Origin: Mytilus californianus
Taxonomy: Eukaryota > Mollusca > Bivalvia > Mytilida > Mytilidae
DNA length: 64,000 nt
Reading direction: 5' to 3'
Assembly: GCF_021869535.1 (NCBI RefSeq)
Contig: NW_026262690.1
Location: 86,535,995-86,599,994, forward strand
Part shown: positions 1 through 12,722 of the stretch, piece by piece
How positions within the stretch are numbered: position 1 is the first letter of the stretch
Layout: each line of letters begins with the position of its first letter
The notes under the pieces: generated by a model
What the model was told of the DNA's origin: nothing
Seen by the model: only the letters and a program-made list of their open reading frames with translations
Database searches by the model: none
Position numbers and translations under genes: made by a program

Positions 1-1850
1 ATAGATGGCAGCACAGTAGACGTAATGCCGGAAAAGGTGATAGAAAAGATGAAAGGTTTTCAGATTCACATGAACCAAAGAGGTAAACAAATATATATTT
101 AGTACATAATGAAAAAATCAAAGTCCAATTAAGAGATGCATTGATTCCAAGAATTTCACTGAATCTGATACTAGTATTGAAGATTTTGTATCCTATATCA
201 AACAAATCAATATAAATTTTGAGACTTATGCTAGTGTGCGGTATCAATTTTACTGCACCCGATGCGCATGTCTCCTCAGTGATGCTCGAGGCCAAAATGC
301 TTCAAAGTCCTAAAACGTTGAAGAGCTGATAAAACCAAAAAGGACCAAAGTAAAGCCAACCCCGGGCAGAGAATCGGAGCTATGCACGAGAAGGATACAT
401 TCCTTAATTTAAAATAATTTCGAAATTTTAACACAAAATTCAGGCAAAACAATGTCCGTATCACTGGGCTAGTGATATCCTGGGGGACTTTTTGTAATAA
501 CTTTGCGAATACATGTATTTCTGAAAAAGTTGTTCTCGTTTTTTATCCGTGTGGACGAAACGCGCGTTTGGTATACTAAATCATAAGCCTGGTATCTTTA
601 ATGTTTTTTATATAACGGATTTGAACGTATTTGAATAGTAATTTTTTCATGGACAATAATTCTAAGTGGGGCTATTTTTGCAATTTTTGCAGTTTTGCAC
701 AACATACAAGTAGTTTGAAGCCCTAGTACAAATTTGTGAGACGAATTCAAAACCAACTACGGATAATGATGATTGATAGTCCAATGTTTTATGAACATCT
801 GAAGTATTTTATTTTACAGATTTGTATATATATAATACTTGTGCATTATCCGAAAATATAAAAAACAAATGAATTAGCTTTAGAAACAAAAAGAAAACCG
901 AGGCCCTCCGATGTTTTCTCCTGTTTTTTTTTTTTTTTTATTTTCCGACAATCTTGTACAAATAAATTATAAATTTTCCGAAAATGTACATAAATTGTTT
1001 TTACCTTGCACTTTGATATTGACGATTTACATTTATTAGTTTTATCTCCACCGTTGGTTACTGTTTTTTAGAAATCAAATTGGCTTATACGCGCAACACG
1101 AAGAGGACCCTCAAATTAGTGACGTAAACAGTAATATGAACATTGCCGTTCGCCCAATTTTGGAGCAGGATAACAGGACAAAGTACAAATAAACAATAAA
1201 TCATTTGCATACAATTGTTGGTTGATTGCAGCAAGAGAAAATGATTTTCAGGGGGTCAAAAAAGTGTCCTTATCATACCTTGTCCTTTGTTGAGTTTTAT
1301 ACTTGCTTCTAAATCGACGGAAACAATTATTAAGCAAAATCAAATTAGAAAGATGAGAAGGTATGTAAATAAAGTGGCCTAAATAAACAGAGTAAAATAA
1401 CCTAACAGTCCATGGTCAATTTTGCCTAACCTAACTGAATTTATAAAAAAAAAGTGCAAACTTTATTGGTTAGAAGTATGATAGTTGTATATATGTGCCT
1501 AAAATTAAACACTTCAAAAACATTTATATATTTTTGTAGGCATTCCACAGATTGTATTACTTACTAAAATAGACAAAGTATGTGAGGCTACAAGTGAAGA
1601 TCTATCACAAATTTTCTTCAGTCCTGTCGTCCAGGAAAGTGTAGATCGAGTTTCTCAGATATTGGGACTACCAAGATCTAACATCTTACCCATTAAGAAT
1701 TACGAATCAGAAATCGAACTTCATGCAAATGTAAACATTCTGACATTGTTGACCTTGCAGCAAATATTGAATTCAGCTGACGACTATATGTATAATTACC
1801 TTGACAAAATTGAAGACGGGAAACTCCAGCAACTGAACATCAGGGAATAA
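1..1850 (+). CDS. IFI44-like: IFI44-like GTPase, 3' part (last two exons), 5' end outside window
   Basis: The 3' end of a gene for an interferon-induced-protein-44-like protein, a family with a TLDc-type N-terminal region followed by a P-loop GTPase domain, linked to antiviral and immune responses. Exon 1-82 encodes 27 residues beginning IDGSTVDVMPEKVIEKM and ends in phase 1 at a gtaaac donor. The intron runs 83-1539. The last exon 1540-1850 starts after tttttgtag, restores the frame (split Gly codon) and reads GIPQIVLLTKIDKVC. TKID fits the G4 guanine-specificity motif. The exon ends QQLNIRE and TAA at 1848-1850. The P-loop and TLDc exons must lie left of the window. The frame is open throughout both exons, so I see no sign of decay. 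Family assignment is from recalled IFI44 sequences; the second family member at the right edge supports it. Confidence 0.85.
236..640. repeat. Dispersed repeat pieces in the IFI44-like intron (families B and C)
   Basis: Intron 83-1539 holds pieces of repeats that recur elsewhere here. The stretch at 250-300 (cacccgatgcgcatgtctcc) matches 38910-38970. Further on, 'gacgaaacgcgcg' and 'gcctggtatcttt' at 553-600 match the ends of the copies near 10290-10325 and 61570-61615. The rest of the intron, 640-1539, is AT-rich sequence in which I see no gene. Confidence 0.55.
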
Positions 1851-2135
1851 CTCAAAACATTTCTGTAACTGAAAGTAATAGATCAGAAAATTTAATCAAA
1901 CTGTATTGAAATTGAAAAATTACTTTTTACCATTTTTTTTAAATTGCTTATACATCAACCTACACTAGGCTCTTTAATATCTATAAATTAGGAAAGTCAA
2001 ATGCTAAATTACACATAATGCACAGTTGTCATTGGAACAACTAAAACATTAAGGTTAAGCGGATAATATTAAAGGCAACCTACAAGTTTCTATCTTTTTC
2101 TTTCTTCAAGTGGCATTAGCTGTCAAAAAATAAAA

Positions 2136-2440
2136 ACAGCATGTTATGAATTTTATGCGTCCGAAGCTCTTTTCTGGATTTACCTTCATCAGGAACGCTC
2201 AAAGCCGAATATTTGAAAGCCAGTGATGTATAAGAAACGAAACAGTTAAAGAGCTGTATGACCAAAAAGGACCTAAAAAAATAGCCAAATCCATCTAAGG
2301 TCAACTTTGCCTGAGGTAGTTGAAACCTTAGTTTCTTATAATTTCAATATTTATTTACGGACAATTTTAGAAAGATTTGTTAAACCGAAGTACTGACTAC
2401 TGAGCTGATGATACCCTCGGGGACTGATAGTCCACCAGCA
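2136..2440 (+). repeat. Dispersed repeat family C (gcgtccgaag...ctggatttacc) with family B tail
   Basis: Contains 'ttatgcgtccgaagctct' and 'ctggatttaccttcatcag', then 'ttgcctgaggtagttgaaac'. The same modules occur at 43405-43530, 55565-55622 and, more degraded, 16690-16780. The piece at 2400-2440 (gatgataccctcggggactg) resembles 'gagggtatcatcagcccagt' at 10391-10410 on the other strand. Coding potential is absent. Type of element unknown. Confidence 0.6.
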
Positions 2441-2694
2441 GAAGTATCGACCCAAATTCATGTTCACCGATTTGACTCAAATTCTCATATTTGATTTATA
2501 ACATACTTAAACGGTTAAACGTATATCCAAATAATAAAAAGTATAAAAATAAACAATTTACGATGCATGGACTCGATAATAAGTATCATCATTTCTCGGA
2601 TATTTCAGTCTAGACACCATCTAATTAACCATGGAGGTGACCTCCGAAGACTGCTGACGGTCATATAACCAGATATAAACATAAACATACATAT

Positions 2695-2980
2695 ATAGAT
2701 ATAAGAAGATGTGGTATGAGTGCCAATGAGACAACTCTCCATCCAAGTCACAATTTGTAAAAGTAAACCATTATAGGTCAAAGTACGGTCTTCAACACGG
2801 AGCCTTGGCTCACACCGAGCAGCAAGCTATAAAGGGCCACAAAAATGACTAGTGTAAAACCATTCAAACGGGAAAACCAACGGTCTAATCTATTTGAAAA
2901 ACGAGAAACGAGAAACACTTATGAACCACATCAACAAACGACAACTACTGAACATCAGATTCCTGACTTAGGACAGGTAT
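2695..2980 (-). repeat. Family A dispersed repeat (5'-truncated PLE 3' end)
   Basis: Read on the minus strand this ends with the shared tail 'cactcataccacatcttctt'. It covers the blocks seen at 19400-19676 and 49830-50140, for example cttggctcacaccgagcagc on the plus strand. Those two longer copies are part of, or homologous to, the Penelope-like element 3' region, so this is best read as a 5'-truncated retrocopy. Confidence 0.7.
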
Positions 2981-3249
2981 GTAAATAGATAGCGAACACA
3001 TGCAATTGGATTTTTCTAGGCCTGTTTGATTTCATAATATAGGTAAAACAAAATGTTAATCATCGTTTTTACCTGTATAAGAATGAGTTTTTGTGAATCG
3101 AATCAGTCAACAAAATTGTTTACCCTTGTTTCACTTTCAATGTTGACATTCTTTTCCTTTTAATAGCTGAACACGCCTAGTTTATTTGTAAACCATCTCT
3201 TGCTAAGGGGTTGAATTTAAAATCACATGAATACGGATTCAATGAGGTC

Positions 3250-3277
3250 GAATTATTCACTTGCAAGTGAATAATTC
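3250..3277. repeat. Perfect 28-bp palindrome without spacer
   Basis: The two 14-base halves, gaattattcacttg and caagtgaataattc, are exact reverse complements. It is not embedded in a repeat recognised elsewhere in the window. It could be a hairpin remnant or simply chance in AT-rich DNA. Confidence 0.85.
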
Positions 3278-4374
3278 ATCAGCGATGTTTGTTAGCTTAT
3301 TCGGACAAAATTGAACCAAACCGGCTGCTAAAAGCGAATTTTTATTACACTATTTCACTTTCATTGATGATTGAACAAAAAAAAACATCATATTCAAAAA
3401 CTTTTATATCTCGTAGCTAATGTCCCTTTAAATATAACGTATTTGGTTCATTTTCCAGAGACGTGCTTATAATCAGTCAAGAAAGCTTTTTAATGTAGCC
3501 CATCAAAAATATATTGTGATGTTCGACATTTTCGGGGGCAAAGATTGAAACAATACCTTTCAAAAAAATTATTCATATATGTGCCCTACAGTATTCTTGA
3601 AACTGATGCATGATGAACGTGTGTAAGCAATAGATTAATATTAAACCGTTAAGACTCACCTTTCCTTGATTTTTACAATGGATCCTTTAACTAATAAAAT
3701 AATATAGTTTCTTTGAAATAGTATATATCGTCGTTAAATTTCTGAACTGTTTTTCAACCATGCATACACGTCAAATAAAGCATCGATATCCAGAGTACGG
3801 TGGTTACCTTTTACAAAAAATATGTATTTGGTATGCCGGTGATGTTGTTTAATTTATAGGGTATTTTTTCTTAGCGCTTTATATAACATTTAAGTATGAA
3901 TGAAAGTAGATTTGGGGTTTGCAGCAACCCAATGAAACAAATAACAATAAAATATCCAGAGGGCAATATAAAGTCTTCAACAATTGACAGCAAGGAGTCT
4001 AATTCAAAATAGATAAACTCATCATAGATACCAGGTCAGAATTGGTACGCCAGACTTATCAGTGACTCTGGAATCAAAAAAGTTAAAAAGACTAAAAAAG
4101 AACGAAGTCCATAGTTTATAGTCAATAGTAAATTAATTAAATATAAAATATGTATATTCTGATTATCAATTGAATTAAATCATATATAAAACAGATAAAA
4201 CCAAATATTTACTATGGAAATGTTACGGATGTTAATTCGTGGAAAAATTGCTAATCGAGTACTCATTCGGAAAAATATCTACAAAATGGGAACACCTTTA
4301 TGCACATTTAACACTATGTAGATCTTTGTCTAATGGAGTCAAATAAGTCACAGAAAATATATTTCATAATCACA

Positions 4375-4490
4375 GTCACTTGAATTTCTATCCATAAATA
4401 ATCAAAAAATAAAATCGTATATAGTATTGTTTAGGGCTATACTATATACGATATTTTTTTTAATCTTTTATTGATAGAAGTTCAAGTGAC
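4375..4490. mobile_element. Hairpin MITE-like palindrome, ~116 bp
   Basis: Starts gtcacttgaatttctatc and ends gatagaagttcaagtgac, with matching inner arms (atcgtatatagta / tactatatacgat) around a short centre near 4430-4438. Arms are about 50 bp with a few mismatches. No open frame. Target duplication not resolved. Confidence 0.7.
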
Positions 4491-4639
4491 TTGGCCTTAA
4501 TTAATAGCTCATTTATCCATGTACTATTTCAGTAAACAATAGCCTAATCAATGATTTTATAAACAACTATCAAATATAAACGATTAAAAAAAAAGACCAA
4601 ACAACAGTTACATTTTGTAATTGTAAAGAAAAGCATAAA

Positions 4640-4724
4640 ACTGGATAGTCGAGTATCATTTTGGTATTTGATACTCGGTATACCGAGCGATATTCGAGTA
4701 TTTGAGTACTCGTTGACATCCCTG
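4640..4724 (-). mobile_element. hAT-type terminus (single end)
   Basis: Read on the minus strand this starts CAGGGATGTCAACGAGTACT and continues into short internally symmetric motifs (actcg/cgagt, ggtataccg). The CAGGG-TGTCAAC start is typical of hAT-superfamily terminal inverted repeats. The matching second end was not found within a few hundred bases, so this looks like a solo end or a decayed element. Confidence 0.5.
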
Positions 4725-4964
4725 GTAAATTTGAAATAAAACAGTTGACAATGTTTAACTACTTTATCTTGGAAGTGAGAGTTGAGATATAGATTATTTC
4801 TAATTGGTAGTAAAACATATTGCACTCTTATATTGTAAATGTTGGACTGTTGGCTTTAGTGGTGTTTCGGAAGGTAAAAAGGATTTTGGACTAATCACAA
4901 TAGACAAAAACATGACAAAATAAGAGACAATAGTTTTCGACGCAAGTTTTTTATTCGAGGAAAT

Positions 4965-5240
4965 GCTGACCTTACCGGAGCAACTTGGTTTTTGGTCGGG
5001 TTCATGTTGTTCAGTTATTAGTCTTCGTTCTATGTAGTGTTTTGTAGACTGTTTGTGTTTTTGTCGTTTTTTATTTTCGTTTTGTGCCATTGCGTTGTCT
5101 GTTTACCTTCGACTTATAGATTTTTAAATCCCCTTTAGTGTATGCGCCTCCTTTTTTTAATAACTTTTTGGTTTTATTGTGTTATTGTGTTGTCGTCTTG
5201 TTGACGTATATACCACACCTCCTTTCATGCTCAAAGAAGA
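4965..5240 (+). repeat. Diverged copy of dispersed family D
   Basis: Shares a degraded order of modules with family D copies (ttggtcgggttcatgttg, ctatgtagtgttttgtag, gccattgcgttgtctg, cgacttatagattt). More diverged than those at 5865-6215, 23818-24240, 60735-60905 and 63195-63430. Confidence 0.5.
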
Positions 5241-5864
5241 CAAATATCATCTCTTTGACCATACCACACATAAATGCATACCAAAATGTCGGTAATCTTT
5301 ATTAAAAGATCAAGAGAATCAAAAGAAAGAAGAGAGACTGGCACATAACTTCAAGATTAGCATAAACCTCATTACAGGGACTGGTTCACAACTATTAAAA
5401 AAGACTAGCGCGCTACTTATCACAAAGACTAAGCAACAACTTATAAATATGTCCAGTATACAATCTAAACGAATAAACAAAACTTATCACAATGCCTGAC
5501 ATACATCGATTCACAAAAACATTGAAAACTAGTTTAGTCAATACAAATCCCAAACAAGCGGTGTAACTATCGAATTCTTTTATGAATCCATTAACCGTGG
5601 AAATTTCAAAATTAATGATTCTAAAAGCATTTAAGATCAACTCGTCTTTAAAAATTGCAGATTACAAGCAAAACGCAATATACACATTCAGTGGTATCTT
5701 GCAACATATAGGCAACAAAGTCCCGTTTTTATCGAGTACATACAAGCTGTCAGGTATAACAGCAGGATATAAGATCAAGTCCTTTTATACTGTGATGATC
5801 AAGCAAAATAAAATAAACTATTGTTCTTTTGAATTTTCTGTTTGTTTAAATAAAGGTTTAATTC

Positions 5865-6215
5865 ATAGTGCGAAAATTTTACCGACGCCATTAGATTTGG
5901 TTGACCGTTATGGAATGTCTGTTTAACAGATGACGACGGATATGTTCCAATTATTGTAACCACAGTCCCGTCATTTTTTCCTCGAATCTGACCCACCGAA
6001 TTAGACTTATCACTGAGTTTGTACCGAGCACCTGAGATCATCCCCGGTTTTTGGTGGGTTTTTTGTTGCTCAGTCTTGAGTTATCTATGTTGTGTTTTGT
6101 GAACTTTTGTTCGTCTGTTGGTCGTTTTTCGTTTCTGCCATGGCATTGTTAGATTGTTTCCGACTTATGAGTTTGAATGTCCCTTTGGTATCTTTCACCT
6201 CTCTGTTATAAAACC
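5865..6215 (+). repeat. Dispersed repeat family D
   Basis: Contains ttggttgaccgttatggaat, gacggatatgttccaattat, tttttggtgggttttttg, ctatgttgtgttttgtgaac and the shared 3' end 'gacttatgagtttgaatgtc'. Copies with the same 3' end but different 5' extents are at 23818-24240, 60735-60905 and 63195-63430 (+) and 21035-21235 (-, lacking the 3' part). A common 3' end with variable 5' length suggests retrotransposition. Apparent short open frames inside it are repeat-borne. Confidence 0.7.
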
Positions 6216-6684
6216 GTTAACTGTTGTTATTTTAATTGGTTCATGGGAAGGCAGATAAATGACCGTTCGTTGATTAAAACTTACAGTTTATCTCTCAGAG
6301 TTTCCATATTATATTGAACCTTTAATGTTTAATGTAATACTTTTTCAGCTATAAATTGTGTTGATTGTTAGAAAACCATTTTGTCTTATCTAATATACAT
6401 ATAAGTGTTAAATAATTAGTCGCAAATCTAGCTAATCATTTAACCCTTAAGTGAATGCTTGCACTGGGTCATGAGTCACCTCATTGGTTGTCGCTCTCTT
6501 TAACATTCTTGTCTGATAGGAATATGTTGTCCCTATCTGATCTGCAATCGTTTCCGTTGAATGTGTATTCAACTTGTCTTGATTCGCATCATTGATTTAG
6601 TATAAACAATGCGGTGTTGGCCACTTGTTTATCATTTGAAACTGTTCCGTTGCCTCTAGCTTACTTTGATTAAATTCGTTTTTA

Positions 6685-7600
6685 GCTCACCTGGCCTAAA
6701 AGGCCAAGTGACCTTTTCTCGTCACTTGGCGTCCGTCGTCCGTCGTCCGTCGTCGTCGTTAACTTTTACAAAAATCTTCTCCTCTGAAACTACTGGACCA
6801 AATTTAACCAAACTTGGCCACAATCATTATGGGGGTATATAGTTTAAAAAATGTGTCCGATGACCCGGCCCGCCAACCAAGATGGCCGCCATGGCTAAAA
6901 ATAGAACATGGTTAAAATGTAGATTTTGGCATATATCTCTAAACCCAAAGCATTTAGAGCAAATCTGACGGAGTGAAATTGTTCATCAGGTCAAGATCTA
7001 TCTGCCCTGAAATTTTCAGACAAATCAGACAACCGTTGTTGGGTTGCTGCACCTGAATTGGTAATTTTAAGAAAATTTTGCAGGTTTTGGTTATTATTTT
7101 CAATGTTATTATAGATATAGATAAACTGTAAACAGCAATAATGTACAACAAAGTAAGATCTACAAATAAGTCAACATGACCAAAATGGCCAATTGACCCC
7201 TTAAGGAGTTATTGCCCTTTATAGTCAATTTTTTGGAAATTTTTGTTATCTTTTACAAAAAACTTCTCTGAAACTACTAAGACAAATTTAACCAAACTTG
7301 GCCACAATCATCATTATGGTATCTAATTTAAAAACTGTGTCCGATGACCCCACCTACAAACCAACATGGCCGACATGGCTAAAAATAGAACATAGGGGTA
7401 AAATGAATGTTTTGTCTATTAATTTTTGAACCGTTATAAATAGAAAAAATCTGAAAGGAGCAAAAATGTTCAGAATAATGAGCTTTAAAAATTGTCCATA
7501 TACGTCAGAACTGTTTTAAAAACTTTTCCACGAATCATATCTTTATAATGCAACATAGACAATAACTGAATATCTTACTCCTGAATTTAAAAAAGATTTT
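6685..7600 (+). repeat. Bivalve dispersed repeat with gtccgtcgtccgtc tract and internal direct repeat
   Basis: Begins agctcacctggcctaaaagg, carries an imperfect cgtc-rich microsatellite near 6725-6760, then two related blocks. 'ctgaaactactggaccaaat' at 6784 is echoed at 7266. 'gtgtccgatgacc' and 'gccatggctaaaaatagaac' are likewise repeated about 485 bp apart. I recall this as a common bivalve dispersed repeat. No reading frame of its own. Confidence 0.6.
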
Positions 7601-8565
7601 TTTTTTTAATTTAGCGGTCTTACAAGGTCTCGAATCCAATGTCAGCAAACAAAAGATAAAAATGAAGGAGAACAATAAAAGCCCAAATTTGATATGCTAC
7701 AGATTATGATAACGATCAAGACTTATTGAATTATCATGTAACTTGGCTACATATAAAATCACATACAATGTGCAATGATATGTGCCCCGTATGAGCTATG
7801 CATCAATTACATTTGAGTGGCGATACGGGGAAACCGTTTAAGTCAATTTGTCACAGAAAATGGATAAAGGTTTTGAATGTTATGGTTATTGTCCGTTGTG
7901 CGACGCGTTACGGCGGACATAGAAATACCAGGCATCCATTCGTCCGTCTTGTAAACTCTAGCTCTAACGAGAACAATTCTTTCCAGATTTTGATAAATTC
8001 TATATTATAGTTTATATTAGCAATATGCTGAAAAGTTCAAAAATCAGTGCCAAACACCTATTTTCACATAAGTTATGCCCCATGGAAATATTATTTCTGT
8101 AGGAAATTGCATTGTAAGCACTCTCAAGTTTACAATTTATTTATATCAAAGTTTATATCAGTAATGTCTCGGACTTTTTCGAAAATCAATGCCGATAAAC
8201 TATTTTTCAAAGTGTTAATGCTCCTTGTAAATATTAATTATATAACAAATTGCGTTGTACACTTTTTGTAGAATCGCTGTGTAATTTATATTAAAGGTTT
8301 ATATCAGCAATGTCTGGTACGAGTTTGAAAATCAGCGCTTAACCTTTTTTTCACAGGAGTTAGTTCCTTTAAATTGAAACGGACTTCATTAACTGGTTTG
8401 TCTTCCTGACATGACAACTGCTCCACCAGAAGTACGATCGAAATCGATACTACATAAGTTGCAGGGTCATCAAGACGAATTTGTTGACCGATACGATATA
8501 ATCCTTTCAAAAAGACTAGGTTGTGAATTATTTATCCTCTTGATACCTTATCCTTACCTGCATTG

Positions 8566-9763
8566 TTATTGCGAACCCAATGAAAGTTTTCCAAAGTGCC
8601 ATCTCTATCTTGACCAGGTATTTAAACTTTTGTAAGTTCACCTGTCCTATTGAATAAATACAATAGCTATTGTTCTCCATGTAGTTTTTTCACTGGGACC
8701 TTTAAATTTCTTCTAAGAGAAATCTATCACTCATTGATTAATTTACCTGAGTAAAAAAAAATCTTGTAAATAGAGGAAAATAGATATAGGAAGATGTAGT
8801 ATGAGTGCCAATGAGACAACTCTCCATCCAAGTTTTATACTCAAAACTGCATGTGATGTTATATTTATTCATAATATATTTTCAATCGGTTGAATGTAAA
8901 CAGTGATGCAAAGTTGAAACATTAATAAAATATAAAAAAGAAGATGTGGTGTGATTGCCAATGAGACAACTCTCCACAAGAGACCAAATTAATGTACAAT
9001 ACATGAACGAAAAAAAAATATGTAACACATAAACAAACGACAACCACTGAATTACAGGCTCCTGTCTTGGGACAGGCACATACATACAGAATGTGGCGGG
9101 GTTAAACATGTTAGCGTTGATTTATGTTATATTAATAATATATTTTCATTCAGTTTAATACATGTATAAACATTGATTCAATCATAAAAAGTTGATTTCT
9201 GACAAAACTTTCAACATTGTTCCTTTTAAAAAAAAATTTGTTTGACATGAATAAAAAGTTGAAAATTATGATGTTCAAATTAAGATCTTCATAAATGTAT
9301 TCTATAACTAGACAAAAAAAAATCAAATTTCAATAGTAACATTGATTTGTTTGAAATCAACTTTTTATGATTGAATCAATGTTTATATTAAACTGAATGA
9401 AAATATATTATTAATTAATTTTGTATTTAAAATGTATAATTGTTTGTATGTATTGCTTGACCCTTATGGGTGTAATTTTGCAATAAAGATTTATCAATAT
9501 TGAATAAATACATCATCACACACAGTTAATGAGTATAAAAAAAAGTATTTTTGTCTATATATAAGAAATTTTTTTACTCAGGTAAATTAGTCAATGAGTG
9601 ATAGATTTCTCTTAGAAGAAATTTAAAGGTCCCAGTGAATAAACTACACAGAGTAAAAATAGCTATCGTATTCATTCAATAGGACAGGTGAACTTACAAA
9701 AGTCTAAATACCTGGTCAAGAAAGAGATGGCACTGTGGAAAACTTTCATTGGGTTCGCAATAA
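8566..9763. mobile_element. Palindromic element with long terminal inverted repeats, ~1.2 kb
   Basis: Left end TTATTGCGAACCCAATGAAA and right end TTTCATTGGGTTCGCAATAA are inverted copies; arms of about 200 bp (8566-8760 and 9560-9763) match with few differences. Inner segments are also inverted (around 9125-9200 versus 9340-9420, e.g. gattcaatcataaaaagttg). A family A fragment (8783-8832) and a longer family A copy (8935-9110) lie inside. No transposase frame, so this would be non-autonomous. A related element is at 10583-11400. Confidence 0.75.
8935..9110 (-). repeat. Family A copy with internal deletion, nested in the inverted-repeat element
   Basis: Shows the tail gtgattgccaatgagacaac, then jumps after 'agaccaaatt' to the block 'aatgtacaatacatgaacg', and ends with 'gacaggcaca' and 'gaatgtggcggggttaaac'. 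Compared with the 18672-19015 copy the middle (about 120 bp) is missing. Confidence 0.65.
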
Positions 9764-10254
9764 AACGAACTAAACATCTGTCTACTTGTCTTACTACCAT
9801 CCTTAGTGATCTTTCTGCAGTAAAATATAGACTTTAGAAATATAGTGATGGGTTTATTCAACAAGTGGTGTCAAACAGATCTGGATTCATAAACATTCTA
9901 AAAATCTGTTCTTAAATCTTCAATCACAATCGATAAAATTTAGCAGAAATATCGAAACTTCCGATTTTCTACACTACTATTCTCCATGCTCAATTTAAAG
10001 ACCGACTTCATCTTTTTATCAAACAGTTCTTTATCTACAAAAATAGGACTTATATCTATAAATTCCTTGTTAAAGGTAACGAAAATCTTACTTTGTGAAC
10101 AACCAAACAAGTACCACCAACAAATACACCAAAGATAATATCATAAAAATGCTTGACTATCTGATCGACAAACATATCAGTTGAGTTTGGTGGATTGATA
10201 ATTCTAATTACTAATTAAATACCCTATAAGCTACTGACCGACTTGTTTTTGTAC

Positions 10255-10445
10255 TCATATGAAACAGAATTCACAGTTTTTGTAGACGAAACGAGCGCCT
10301 GGCTTACAAAATTTTATTCCTGGTATATATGATGAGTTTATTTACAACCATTGGGTCAATGCCACTGCTGGTGGAGGTTTCATACCCGAGGGTATCATCA
10401 GCCCAGTAATCAAAACTTCTGTGTACACTGAAATAGTCGTAATTA
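10255..10445 (+). repeat. Dispersed repeat family B
   Basis: Contains 'gacgaaacgagcgcctgg', 'atgatgagtttatttac', 'gccactgctggtggag' and 'gagggtatcatcagccc'. Related pieces occur at 540-620, 2385-2440, 36430-36550 and 61340-61625. Function and element class unknown. Confidence 0.6.
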
Positions 10446-10582
10446 TAAATTAACTGTTAACAAAACATTGAATTTTTCTAAATACTCAGGATTTTCTACC
10501 CCAGGAATAGATTACCTTAGCTCTATTTGGCAAAACCTTTAGGAATTTTATTTCCTCAGTGCTCCTCAACTTTGTACTTTAT

Positions 10583-11400
10583 TTATTGCGAACCCAATGA
10601 TACCTTTCCACAGATTCACCTGCAAGTTACCTGTCGATTTAAACTTTTGTAAGTTCTTTTGTCCCATCTAATAAATACAATAGCTATTATTCTCTGTGTA
10701 GTTTATTTGATGGGACCTTTAAATTTCTTCCAAGAGAAATCTATCACTCACTGATTAATTTACCTGAACAAAAAATTGAACTGTCAAAAATGAAAATACA
10801 TGTACAAGTACTAAATAAGGACTAAAAAAACTGCATGTGGTGTTGTTTTTATTCAATATCAATAATTCATTTTTAATAGTTTCAATATAAACACTGATTC
10901 AAAAATTAAAAGTTGATTTCTGAACAAATTTTTTATATTTTCCCTATTAAAATTTGCTTTTTTTGTGTGTTTGACAAATAAAAACTTGAAAATTATTGTG
11001 TTTAAATTGAGGTCTTGATAAAATGTATTCTATAACTGAACAACAACAAAAACATGCAAATTCATTGGAACAATACTAAAAATTTGGTCAGAAATAAACT
11101 TTTTATAATTGAACAGATTGAAAATATATTATTGATATTGATTAAATACAATATTGCATGCAGTTTATGCGAGTTTATACAACTATTTTCCCAAAAAAAG
11201 AAGATAATGTTTTGGTCAGGTAAATTAATCAATGAGTGATAGATTTCTCCTAGAAGAAATTTAAAGGTCCCAGTGAAAAAACTACACAGAGAACAATAGC
11301 TACTGTATTTATTCAATAGGACAAGAGAATAGACAAAAGTTCAAATACCCTGGTCAGGAGCAGACGACTCTGTGGAAGACTTTCATTTGGTTCGCAATAA
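10583..11400. mobile_element. Second palindromic long-inverted-repeat element, ~0.8 kb
   Basis: Same family as 8566-9763: left end TTATTGCGAACCCAATGATA, right end ...TTTGGTTCGCAATAA. Arms include 'cccagtgaaaaaactacaca' on the right and its complement on the left near 10690-10720. Inner blocks (10860-10930 versus 11085-11150) are also inverted. Shorter than the first because it lacks the nested family A insertions. Confidence 0.7.
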
Positions 11401-12404
11401 AGTTTTTTAAACTCATCACAGATGAGTCTTTTGTATATATATGATGAGTTTAAATAGAACATTCTCAAAAACAAATAGAAAGAGCATCGTCCAAAGTTCT
11501 TTAATTTCACTTTCATGTATATTATACCTGTTCTGTCTCTCAATAACCCACATTTCAGCGAGTGCTTGCATCTCATATATAACAAATTAATCTTTTGATT
11601 AAAGATACAACAGAAACCAAATGGTCAGTGTCATATCTTAATCTTATGCTTTATATAGACACAGATGGACGGACCATCAAAAGCACGAAATGTTCATAGC
11701 GTTTTTGACGCTGCAAAAATAATTAATGCGAATATTTTCATATGTTTTATTACAAATGTAATTAACAAGTTCTTTAATTGTAGTAAGGGAACTTGTTAGA
11801 AGCACATAAATAGATAGTTGTAGAACGCTTGCGACAAGCTGAGATGACACTATATTTGACTCGTTTTTTTGTTGGTGTAATTAATGTAGAAAATACATAT
11901 GCATACCATACTACACATCAATACACTCATATCTAATACCAATGATCTATTGAATAAAATGACCTTTTCCTTTGATATAACAGAATTTGTTTCAGTCGTT
12001 ACAATTCATTTTCAGTAACAGAACTTTCAAGAAATACTATAATACGGTTAAAATATTGAAAATATTGTAATTATATTGTTGTATAATCACTTCGTCCGGT
12101 TTTTTTTTTGGGGGGGGGGGGGGGAGATTTACCTTAATTCGTTAAATTATGATCTGAAGCAATACATGTTGCTTTTGTTTTCTGCATTTATATTTACCTT
12201 TTTTTTTATTTTTGTTGTACAAAATTTTCTTTGAAGTTCAGCAATTGATATTAGAGTGTTCCCCGGCATGATTGCATACCAGTATGGTCAATTACTTCGA
12301 GTGTTCTTCCATTAACCATGTTGATTGCTAGGTTAGGGGAAGGGTTGAGCGCTCAAAAACATGCAACAAATGGAAGTTTTTAACGACTTGACTGGCTATA
12401 CAGG

Positions 12405-12722
12405 CATCACAAACTTGTTTAACCCCGCCACATTCTTTATATGCCTGTCCCAAGTCAGGAGCCTGTAGTTCAGTGGTTGTCGTTGGTTCACGTCTGTCAT
12501 ATTTGTTTTTCGTACATTGTTTTGTTATAAATTAGGCCGATAGTTTTCTCAATTGAATTGTTTCATATTTTTCATGTCGGGGCCTTTTATAGCCGACTAT
12601 ACAGTATGGATTTTCTCATTGTTGAAGGCCGTATGGTTGCCTATAATTGATTGCTTACATCCATTTTATTTGAACTTTAGTGGATAGTTGTCTCATTGGC
12701 AATCATACCACATCTCCTTTTT
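12405..12722 (+). repeat. Family A dispersed repeat, nearly full short form
   Basis: Starts near 'aaacttgtttaaccccgcca' and ends with the shared tail 'ggcaatcataccacatctcc' followed by tttttata. The order of blocks is the same as in the PLE 3' region at 49830-50140. A trinucleotide-bearing repeat begins directly after it. Confidence 0.7.
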
